Below are positions 1-5,643 of a DNA stretch of 64,000 nt, piece after piece. The stretch is from Noviherbaspirillum massiliense JC206 (GTDB taxonomy: Bacteria > Pseudomonadota > Gammaproteobacteria > Burkholderiales > Burkholderiaceae_D). The stretch covers positions 801,940 to 865,939 of the forward strand of contig NZ_HE978634.1 of assembly GCF_000312045.1 (NCBI RefSeq), given 5' to 3'. The stretch's first letter is position 1. Each line of letters begins with the position of its first letter. Below the pieces are notes generated by a model that saw nothing but the letters and a program-made list of their open reading frames with translations, ran no database searches and was not told the DNA's origin. Both the position numbers and the translations under genes were made by a program.

Positions 1-41
1 CCAATGTTGCGGTAACGCTCGATAGGGGTTTTGCGAGGCAT
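1..41 (-). CDS. fusA: Elongation factor G, N-terminal fragment (cut by window edge)
   Basis: Only the first 13 codons and two bases of the next are inside the window. They read MPRKTPIERYRNI followed by GG, which matches the very conserved start of bacterial EF-G just before its first GTP-binding motif. EF-G is the GTPase that translocates tRNA and mRNA on the ribosome. A good Shine-Dalgarno (AGGAGAG, complement of 44-50) sits three bases before the ATG, which fixes the start. There is no rpsG upstream; the upstream side is repeat-rich sequence, so this is probably a stand-alone fusA copy rather than the one in the str operon. Burkholderiales often carry two fusA copies. Identity is fairly sure from the N-terminus, but paralogue status is inference. 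Confidence 0.8.
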   Translation of the reverse strand, partial: MPRKTPIERYRNI

Positions 42-98
42 GGCTCTCCTCCCTGCGAATGCTTGCAGGCAATGCACGCATGGCGCGTGTGCCAGATC

Positions 99-127
99 AT
101 TATAGGAAAGGAGCGCGGCAGCGAACT
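99..127 (-). promoter_or_regulatory. Possible promoter for fusA
   Basis: On the minus strand a perfect TATAAT (99-104) lies about 58 bases before the fusA ATG. No good -35 hexamer is seen at the right distance, so this is a weak call resting on the -10 box and position. Confidence 0.3.
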
Positions 128-153
128 CCTGCGCCGTCAGACGTTCACGGAAG

Positions 154-241
154 GTAGGGTGCGCCATGCGCACCAGTTATCGGGAAGGGCTGAATCAGCT
201 ACCTGAACCGAAAGAGGAATGGTGCGCATGGCGCACCCTAC
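154..241. repeat. Interspersed palindromic repeat, copy 1
   Basis: An 88 bp element starting GTAGGGTGCGCCATGCGCAC and ending in the inverted form GGTGCGCATGGCGCACCCTAC-like end. The ends are about 12 bp inverted repeats and each end is itself a small palindrome (GTGCGCnnnGCGCAC). The middle holds a conserved AACCGAAAGAGGAATGGTG block. Five copies occur in the window. The form suggests a REP/MITE-like element moved by an unseen transposase. Confidence 0.85.
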
Positions 242-310
242 ACTGTCGGGTCGCAGCTAACGCGCACGGTGAGATGTTGGATCTGGCCCAACCCACGAAC
301 GCCAAATTCT

Positions 311-341
311 GCCGACATGCCAGGCGATGTTCGGCTTTTTG
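311..341 (+). terminator. Inverted repeat followed by T-run, terminator or activator site
   Basis: GCCGACAT and ATGTTCGGC can pair around a short loop with one bulged base, followed by TTTTT (336-340). It could be an intrinsic terminator. It also lies about 75 bp upstream of a sigma-54-type promoter, so it could instead be an enhancer-binding site: the half-site ATGTTCGG resembles the inverted repeat inside the leader at 415-434. Confidence 0.4.
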
Positions 342-387
342 TCCTTCATAAGGCGCCTACATGCCGGTTTATGCACTGAACCGGGAC

Positions 388-403
388 TGGCATGCGCATT
401 GCT
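388..403 (+). promoter_or_regulatory. Sigma-54 (-24/-12) type promoter of the small peptide gene
   Basis: TGGCATGCGCATTGCT matches the RpoN consensus TGGCACG-N4-TTGCW at all but one position, with the invariant GG (389-390) and GC (401-402) at the correct spacing. It lies 76 bases (from the GC) before the ATG at 477. The peptide gene at 11442 has an equivalent box at the identical distance, which supports function. Confidence 0.65.
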
Positions 404-414
404 CAATACCTTCC

Positions 415-434
415 CGAACATGGCGACATGTTCG
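415..434 (+). promoter_or_regulatory. Perfect inverted repeat in the 5' leader
   Basis: CGAACATG-GCGA-CATGTTCG is a perfect 8 bp inverted repeat with a 4-base loop, just downstream of the predicted transcription start. It can be an RNA hairpin in the leader or an operator. The leader of the related gene at 11442 has a hairpin at almost the same offset. Confidence 0.6.
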
Positions 435-476
435 ATGTGAACCACCAACCATTCATTTACTTTCAGGAGAAGCACG

Positions 477-653
477 ATGACTACGCTCGTAATCAAGGAT
501 CTGATCAAGCACGAGGAACTGGACCACGAGGCGATGATTGCCATTCGTGGCGGGATCATAGGCGGCTGCGGCTATTTTTACGGAGGCATGACGGTACAGG
601 AAGCCGTTGAAACGTTTGTCTGCCGCGCCGGGCAAGCGAGCCACAGCCGCTAA
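477..653 (+). CDS. Small double-glycine-leader (bacteriocin-like) peptide precursor
   Basis: A 58-residue protein starting MTTLVIKDL with a leader ending in AMIAIRGG (GG at residues 25-26). This looks like the double-glycine leaders cut by C39-peptidase ABC exporters; leaders with an ELDxxAM-xxxRGG pattern occur in small peptide families of Beta- and Gammaproteobacteria. The predicted mature part is 32 residues, glycine-rich at its start (IIGGCGYFYGG) with two cysteines (31 and 49) that could form a disulfide. A strong Shine-Dalgarno (AGGAGA, 465-470) sits six bases before the ATG, and a sigma-54-type promoter lies at 388-403. No exporter, immunity gene or modification enzyme is adjacent. Repeat copies flank the gene on both sides (154-241, 667-753). 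The toxin or signal role is inference; it is confidently a translated small gene of the double-glycine type. Confidence 0.75.
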   Translation: MTTLVIKDLIKHEELDHEAMIAIRGGIIGGCGYFYGGMTVQEAVETFVCRAGQASHSR

Positions 654-666
654 TGGCAAAGCAGTC

Positions 667-753
667 GTAGGGTGCGCCGCGCACACCGCTGCCGAGAAAG
701 GCTGCAGCGACGCAGGGGTTTGAAAGAGAAATGGTGCGCATGGCGCACCCTAC
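667..753. repeat. Interspersed palindromic repeat, copy 2
   Basis: An 87 bp member of the same family, begins GTAGGGTGCGCCGCGCACAC and ends GGCGCACCCTAC. The inner part is more diverged than in copies 1, 3 and 4. It begins 13 bases after the stop codon of the small peptide gene. Confidence 0.85.
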
Positions 754-820
754 GCCCCCTTATGAATGTTCACGCCGTAGCGTGGGGATGGTGGAGAAGG
801 CCGCCAAACGTTCATGGAAC

Positions 821-907
821 GTAGGGTGCGCCGCGCGCACCGGTATCGAAAAAGGCTGAATCAACACTGCGAACCGAAAGAGGAATGGTGGGCATGGCGC
901 ACCCTAC
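821..907. repeat. Interspersed palindromic repeat, copy 3
   Basis: An 87 bp copy with GTAGGGTGCGCC at the left and GGCGCACCCTAC at the right, and the inner block GAACCGAAAGAGGAATGGTG. It is part of the 154 bp tandem unit. Confidence 0.85.
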
Positions 908-974
908 GCCCCCTCATGAATGTTCATGCCGTAGCGTGCGGATGGTGGAAAAGGCCGCCAAACGTTCACGGAAC

Positions 975-1061
975 GTAGGGTGCGCCGTGCGCACCGGTAC
1001 CGGTATAGGCTTAATCAACACAGCGAACCGAAAGAGGAATGGTGCGCACGGCGCACCCTAC
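975..1061. repeat. Interspersed palindromic repeat, copy 4
   Basis: An 87 bp copy, nearly the same as copy 3 and inside the second tandem unit. It ends 20 bases short of the stop codon of the MBL-fold gene read from the other strand, so it may shape the 3' end of that transcript. Confidence 0.85.
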
Positions 1062-1081
1062 GCCCACCGACTCCCCTTGCT

Positions 1082-1861
1082 TCAAACCGCGAATTCCAGC
1101 GTTTCCCCGTCCGCAGGAATCCGCAGGCGGTCGTCCACGCCCGCATGGGCCGCAGCACTCCTGAGTTCCGTCCGTTGCACCGGGCAATGACTCAGCGCTT
1201 CCAGGTGATTCGCCACGGTGATGCCTTGCGCGGCCCGGGCAAACGCGAGGACTTCCGTCGTGCCCATGATGATTTCATGTCCGACCTCAAACCGCGCGCC
1301 GCCGGCCGGGACCACGGAAATGTCGGGCTGATGACGCGCGAGGAATGCAAGCACCTCTGGCGTCAGTATGGTATCGCCGGACAGGTACAGGCTCGGCTCC
1401 CCCGGCATCTCGATAAAGTAGCCGACGCCGTGTTCCATCAGCAGGCCGACCATGCCCCTGCCATGCCTGCATGTCACCGTCCTGATCCGTCCGCCAAGGA
1501 AAGGCTGCGGTTCATGATGCTGCTCCGGCAGCGGCAGCACGTTCAGGCCGCGCTGGCGAAGATGGCCGGCATCGTGCGGCGTGCAGATGACCGGGATTTG
1601 CCTGCCGCGCAGCCAGTGCTTGCCCGCGCGGTCGAGATGGTCGAAATGGCCTTTCTGGCAATGCGTGATCAGGCAATGGGTCACCGTGTCCAGTGCCGCA
1701 TCGGCCTCCGGCGGCAGATCGACGATGGGATTGCGCTCGCGCTGACTTAAAAACTTCAAGGGCGGCAGTGCGCCTTTGGGCGCCAGCATCGGATCCACGA
1801 GGATCCGGTAAGCGCCGATCTCGATGATGGCCGTGGCATTGCGGAGCTGGGTGATTTTCAT
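1082..1861 (-). CDS. MBL-fold metallo-hydrolase (UlaG-like)
   Basis: A 259-residue cytoplasmic protein of the metallo-beta-lactamase superfamily. The fold start (a strand then ILVDPML) and a later LSGDTI metal-ligand strand fit. The usual HxHxDH site appears here in extended form, H67-CQKG-H72-F-D74-H75, with three extra residues between the first two histidines. A further histidine (NHLEALSHC) near residue 223 may complete the site. The substrate is unknown. The start has an AAAGGA Shine-Dalgarno. It is divergent from a GlxA-family regulator across a short shared region, which suggests that regulator controls it. Confidence 0.8.
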   Translation of the reverse strand: MKITQLRNATAIIEIGAYRILVDPMLAPKGALPPLKFLSQRERNPIVDLPPEADAALDTVTHCLITHCQKGHFDHLDRAGKHWLRGRQIPVICTPHDAGHLRQRGLNVLPLPEQHHEPQPFLGGRIRTVTCRHGRGMVGLLMEHGVGYFIEMPGEPSLYLSGDTILTPEVLAFLARHQPDISVVPAGGARFEVGHEIIMGTTEVLAFARAAQGITVANHLEALSHCPVQRTELRSAAAHAGVDDRLRIPADGETLEFAV

Positions 1862-1953
1862 GGTCTATCCTTTCTGATGGGATGACGCATTGTGCTCTGG
1901 GCAGTGGCCAGCTTAGAATGGCTAAAATTGACATAAAACAACCATTTCCTGCC

Positions 1954-2964
1954 ATGCCTGCATCGCGTCCCTTGCCACGCTCCTCTTCAAGCCCTTCGCC
2001 AGGTCCTTTCCGTATCGGTTTGCTCCTGTACCCGGAATGCATGCCGGCCGGGCTGTTGGGCTTCACCGATCTTCTCCATGCGGCGAACCGGCGGACCGGG
2101 GCAAGGCTGTTCGAACCCGTGTTTGTGGCGGCGCAGGCGGGCACGGTCGAATGCGCTCACGGCCACGTGATCAAGGCCGCGTCATCGGTCCGGGATGCGC
2201 GTCTCGACGCGGTACTGATCCCCGGCTTCTGGGCCGAATCGCCGCGGCAGATCGCCGGCACGCTCGCGGCAAATGCCGGGCTGATCGCGGCACTGGCGGG
2301 GCTGCAGAAAAACATGGCGATGTGGAGCTACTGCACCGGCGTCTGCCTGGCTGCCGCATCAGGGAGGCTGAACGGGCAGAATGCGACGATTACCTGGTGG
2401 CTGGCGGACATGGTGCGGGAACAGTACCCCAAGGCGCTCTGGCAAGTCGAGCGCACCAGCGTCTTCAACACGCTGACCGCGACCGCGTCCGGGGTCAACG
2501 GCTATCTGCCGATCGCCCAGGCATTCATCGAAACGCGCATCAGCAAGGAAGCCTACCGGGACCTGACGAAGCTCATGGTCCTGCCGCGTCCCGAGCGCAC
2601 CCATCACGCCTTTCAGACGATGAACCTGATCGAACAGCCGAACCGCCTGCTGCGCGAGCTGCACATGATCGCGGAGCGGCTGCCGGCCTTCGAAGCGACG
2701 GTGGGCAGACTGGCTGCGGAGCTGCACATGACGGAGCGCACCCTGGCCCGGAAGGTCGCCGCCGCCACGGGATTGCCGGTCGCAAGCTATGTGCGCCGCA
2801 TCAAGCTCAACCAGGTCAGCGAGCGCCTGATCCATACCACTGCACCGGCGGCCACAATCAGCGCCGAACTCGGCTTCAGCAGCGATTCCGGCATGCGGCG
2901 CATGTTCAAGGAGTTGACGGCGCTGACGCCAATGCAATACCGGCAGGCATTCGGAAGGTCGTGA
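1954..2964 (+). CDS. GlxA-family transcriptional regulator (DJ-1/PfpI plus AraC HTH)
   Basis: An N-terminal DJ-1/PfpI-like amidase-type domain (from FRIGLLLYP; the nucleophile elbow region reads WSYCTGVCLAA) is followed by a C-terminal AraC-type double helix-turn-helix (ELHMTERTLARKVAAATGL, then ISAELGFSSDSGMRRMFKE). This is the GlxA/FtrA regulator architecture, which usually senses a small metabolite and activates a neighbouring operon. The frame is open further upstream, with possible starts at 1882 and 1918. I chose 1954 because it leaves room for divergent promoters and fits the normal N-terminus, but no clear Shine-Dalgarno decides it. The likely target is the divergent MBL-fold gene. 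Confidence 0.85.
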   Translation: MPASRPLPRSSSSPSPGPFRIGLLLYPECMPAGLLGFTDLLHAANRRTGARLFEPVFVAAQAGTVECAHGHVIKAASSVRDARLDAVLIPGFWAESPRQIAGTLAANAGLIAALAGLQKNMAMWSYCTGVCLAAASGRLNGQNATITWWLADMVREQYPKALWQVERTSVFNTLTATASGVNGYLPIAQAFIETRISKEAYRDLTKLMVLPRPERTHHAFQTMNLIEQPNRLLRELHMIAERLPAFEATVGRLAAELHMTERTLARKVAAATGLPVASYVRRIKLNQVSERLIHTTAPAATISAELGFSSDSGMRRMFKELTALTPMQYRQAFGRS

Positions 2965-3056
2965 ATGTGAAGGTCGTGAATGTCGCCATATCTGCGGCGC
3001 ATCATGTCTGCAGTGCCGGCACGCGCCGGCACGGGACGTGAGAGGCTGATGATTGC

Positions 3057-3446
3057 CTAGGCCTGCCTGCTGTCCCGGGCATCCATGTCGGCCAGCGACT
3101 CCCGCCCGCGCTCGGTGAGGTCATATCCGTCGCCTGCTGCCCTCGGCGCGATCAGTCCCTTTCTGGTCAGGAAGGTGGCGACATCCGCATCGAGGGATGC
3201 CGGTGCGGCAGCCACCGCCGCCGCGTTTGCTACTGCGCGCAGCCCATCGACGCAGCGTTTCACGAACAGTGTCTGCTGTCCTTTTTCAGTCAGCGAATAT
3301 GTGCCATCGCGGGCGCTCGTCACATACTTCAGCCCGATCAGCTTCTTGGCATTGCGTGCGACGCAGGCGCTGGGCTTGACCCCTTTTTTCAACTGCCGGA
3401 TCTGGGCCAGCGCTTCAAACTCATCCTTCGTCAAACTGTCGTCCAT
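3057..3446 (-). CDS. Hypothetical protein with duplicated winged-helix-like segments
   Basis: A 129-residue soluble protein. Two parts look like copies of one unit: KLIGLKYVTSARDGTYSL followed by TEKGQQTL, and FLTRKGLIAPRAAGDGYDL followed by TERGRESL. Each resembles the recognition helix and wing of a PadR/MarR-like domain, so it may be a small DNA-binding or regulatory protein; this is inference. A Shine-Dalgarno AGGAAAAG precedes the ATG. It lies downstream of the RIO kinase gene on the same strand (24 bp gap), so the two could be cotranscribed. Confidence 0.65.
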   Translation of the reverse strand: MDDSLTKDEFEALAQIRQLKKGVKPSACVARNAKKLIGLKYVTSARDGTYSLTEKGQQTLFVKRCVDGLRAVANAAAVAAAPASLDADVATFLTRKGLIAPRAAGDGYDLTERGRESLADMDARDSRQA

Positions 3447-3470
3447 GTCTTTTCCTGAAATCGATAATCG

Positions 3471-4349
3471 TTAGCGGTGCGCCCACGGCGCGGGGGAGGA
3501 CTCTCGCATCTCCTGCAAGCGCCGCAGCCGCTCTTCCTCTTCTTTGCGGGCAAGGGTGATTTCACGCATGACGGCGCCCACGTCCGCCGGCCGGTCGTCG
3601 GCTGCCACTTGTCCAGTCAGCACGGTATCCGGACGCAGCAAACCTGCGCCGTAGAGCGCCCAGATTTCCTTCCCGTACTGCGTATGCGCGAGCTGCGGTG
3701 CAAACCGGCTGAAAAATGTCGCCAGGTTCGCCACGTCGCGCTCCAGCATCGCGCCGGCCTGCATATTGCCGGCCGCATTGATCGCCTGCGGCAGATCGAT
3801 GATGACAGGCCCGTCGGCATCGACCAGGATGTTGTATTCGGAAAGATCGCCATGGATGACGCCGGCGCACAGCATCAGCACCACCTCGCGCAGCAGTGCC
3901 GCATGATAGGCCAGCGCCAGCTCCTGCGTCAGCTCCACATCGCTGAGCCGCGGCGCGACCTGGCCGCCGGCATCCGTCACCAGGTCCATCAGCAGCACGC
4001 CTTCGAGGCAGATGTGCGGCCTCGGCACGCGCACCCCGGCAGCGGCAAGGCGATACAAGGCATCCACCTCCGCGTTCTGCCATACCTCTTCCTGCATCCT
4101 GCGGCCGTAGCGCGTGCCTTTTTCCATCGCCCGCGCCTGCCGGCTGTTCCTGACCTTGCGGCCCTCCTGGTACGAGGCGGCTTGGCGGAAGCTGCGCTGG
4201 CTGGCCTCCTTGTAGACCTTTGCGCAACGAATCTCCTCGCCACAACGCACCACGTACACCGTCGCTTCCTTGCCGCTCATGAGCTGGCGGATGACCGCGT
4301 CAACCAGGCCCTCATCAACGAGCGGCTGGATTCTTTTCGGTATTTTCAT
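3471..4349 (-). CDS. RIO1-family serine protein kinase
   Basis: A 292-residue kinase-fold protein starting MKIPKRIQPLVDEGLVD. Visible motifs are a nucleotide-binding strand (LMSGKEATVYVV), the invariant lysine strand (IRCAKVYKEA), the catalytic loop IHGDLSEYNIL and the metal-binding IIDLPQ, all as in RIO kinases. Bacterial members of this group are serine kinases with unknown targets, often encoded in proteobacteria. A longer open frame upstream (to 4469) has an atypical, low-complexity N-terminus and is unlikely to be translated. A charged helical tail ends the protein (ARKEEEERLRRLQEM). Confidence 0.85.
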   Translation of the reverse strand: MKIPKRIQPLVDEGLVDAVIRQLMSGKEATVYVVRCGEEIRCAKVYKEASQRSFRQAASYQEGRKVRNSRQARAMEKGTRYGRRMQEEVWQNAEVDALYRLAAAGVRVPRPHICLEGVLLMDLVTDAGGQVAPRLSDVELTQELALAYHAALLREVVLMLCAGVIHGDLSEYNILVDADGPVIIDLPQAINAAGNMQAGAMLERDVANLATFFSRFAPQLAHTQYGKEIWALYGAGLLRPDTVLTGQVAADDRPADVGAVMREITLARKEEEERLRRLQEMRESSPAPWAHR

Positions 4350-4475
4350 GGGATGGCGATGCTCGCAAAGGTGGGCAGGGAAGAGGGAACGGCTGTCGCC
4401 GAAACCGCGCAGGTGCCGCAGTGTATCAGGATGCCGCCTGCTTGCAGGCGGAGCGCGACGGATGGGCACTGCCGA

Positions 4476-4745
4476 TTATTTCCTGCGCTTGCCCGGTGGT
4501 TTGGGCTTCGGCGGCGACGGCGTGCGCGCCTGAGGACGGGACTGACTGATCTGTGCGAACAGTGTTTTCGCGTCCTGCACCGCACGTTCCTGCGTGCGCA
4601 TCGCCGGGATGTCGTCATGCAGCGTGAAGAAATCCGCTGCCTGCGCACGCATCACATGCTTGATCGCAGCGTCGTCGCTCATGTCGAACATCTCTGTCAG
4701 CAGCGTGGTGACTTCGTCCAGGTAAGCTTCGTAGGTCATCGGCAT
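4476..4745 (-). CDS. Conserved hypothetical protein, basic proline-rich tail
   Basis: An 89-residue protein beginning MPMTYEAYLDEVTTLLTEMF (a second Met at 4739 is also possible). The N-terminal two thirds are predicted helical and acidic; the C-terminus is basic and proline-rich (TPSPPKPKPPGKRRK). No function is recognised. It lies upstream of the RIO kinase gene on the same strand. Coding is supported by its even codon use and by antisense frames being less protein-like. Confidence 0.55.
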   Translation of the reverse strand: MPMTYEAYLDEVTTLLTEMFDMSDDAAIKHVMRAQAADFFTLHDDIPAMRTQERAVQDAKTLFAQISQSRPQARTPSPPKPKPPGKRRK

Positions 4746-4847
4746 GGCGGGGCGGCGTGATTGGCGTGAGTATGGTGGGTGAACTTGCATTCGCGGGGAA
4801 AGACCCGATCCGGAACCTGACCGAGCCTGCTCCCATATATGGAAGAT

Positions 4848-5051
4848 TTAATCATTCAATGCCGCCTTCGCGGCTTCTTCGGGCGTCAGGCCTTCATAGA
4901 ACAGGTCCGTGAACCATTCAACCTGCTCCTCGATATGTTCCTGGGCTTCGGCCACGGTCGCCCCGCCGGCGACCAGAAAACCTTCCACCTCGATACACCA
5001 CTTGATCAATGCCTCTGTTTCCGGATCCAGTTTTTCTTTCTTTGCCATCAT
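4848..5051 (-). CDS. Small acidic hypothetical protein
   Basis: A 67-residue, charged, helical protein (MMAKKEKLDPETEALIKWC...). A purine-rich AAAGG lies upstream of two possible ATG codons (5051 and 5048). No domain is recognised. It is on the same strand as the neighbouring small genes. Confidence 0.6.
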   Translation of the reverse strand: MMAKKEKLDPETEALIKWCIEVEGFLVAGGATVAEAQEHIEEQVEWFTDLFYEGLTPEEAAKAALND

Positions 5052-5262
5052 CTTTACCTTTGTGTTCTTGCGCTGAAGTCATCCATCGACAGGATAACCG
5101 CATGTGGCGGACATGAGAAGGTTCCGCGTAGCCGGAAGAGCGCTGCAGGCCATGTCATTTAGCTGATGCATGATTGCAAGAATTGAATGCCGGAAGCATC
5201 GTGGAAAGGGAATTGCCTGAAAAGGGCGAAGAAGGACAGGAGCGCGCCCTGCGCTTGCTGTA

Positions 5263-5493
5263 TCAGCTCTGCTCAGCCAAGGCTGCCCGGGCCTGCTCGC
5301 ACCAGTATCCGACTGCGGCGAGGTATCCATCCCACACGCAGCCATTGCATCCGCGACCGCAGCAAGAGGTCGGCTCTTCCGGCGGATCGCGCAGCAGGAT
5401 TCCGTGTTGGACCAGTTGCGCGCTCAGCTCGGTGATCCATTGTTTGGCTTGATAGGTGCTTTCAGGTGACAGGCGTTGTGGATCGTCATTCAT
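5263..5493 (-). CDS. Oxidoreductase-like domain protein
   Basis: A 76-residue protein with the cysteine-rich motif PPEEPTSCCGRGCNGCVWD (near residues 37-55), the mark of the Oxidored-like domain. The four clustered cysteines suggest metal or iron-sulfur binding. In other organisms the domain stands alone or at the N-terminus of oxidoreductases; the role of the short form is unknown. Confidence 0.75.
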   Translation of the reverse strand: MNDDPQRLSPESTYQAKQWITELSAQLVQHGILLRDPPEEPTSCCGRGCNGCVWDGYLAAVGYWCEQARAALAEQS

Positions 5494-5524
5494 TGCTTAA
5501 CAAACGTGGGGTAAAGCAGTAAAA

Positions 5525-5616
5525 GTAGGGTGCGTCACGCGCACCAATTTGGAAAAGGATATGGGCCAAGTATAACGACGGTCGAGGAGGAAAATGGTGC
5601 GCGTGGCGCACCCTAC
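5525..5616. repeat. Interspersed palindromic repeat, copy 5
   Basis: A 92 bp copy starting GTAGGGTGCGTCACGCGCAC and ending GTGGCGCACCCTAC. The core is more diverged than in copies 1-4 and only the ends are well conserved. It lies between the Oxidored-like gene and the 3' end of the AT-rich ATPase gene. Confidence 0.8.
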
Positions 5617-5643
5617 CTGGCTTAAGTAAAAAATCTAAGGTGG

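Larger units (their letters stand above)
754..1061. repeat. Direct tandem duplication, period 154 bp
   Basis: Two consecutive units (754-907 and 908-1061) are near-identical. Each holds a spacer starting GCCCCCT-ATGAATGTTCA, a stretch ending AAACGTTCA-GGAAC, and then one palindromic repeat (copy 3 at 821-907, copy 4 at 975-1061). Only scattered substitutions separate the units, so the duplication looks recent. Confidence 0.85.

Noticed and set aside
667-1061. Possible CRISPR array in the repeated region
   Set aside because: The repeats are long, palindromic and also found singly elsewhere, with near-identical spacers; no cas genes.
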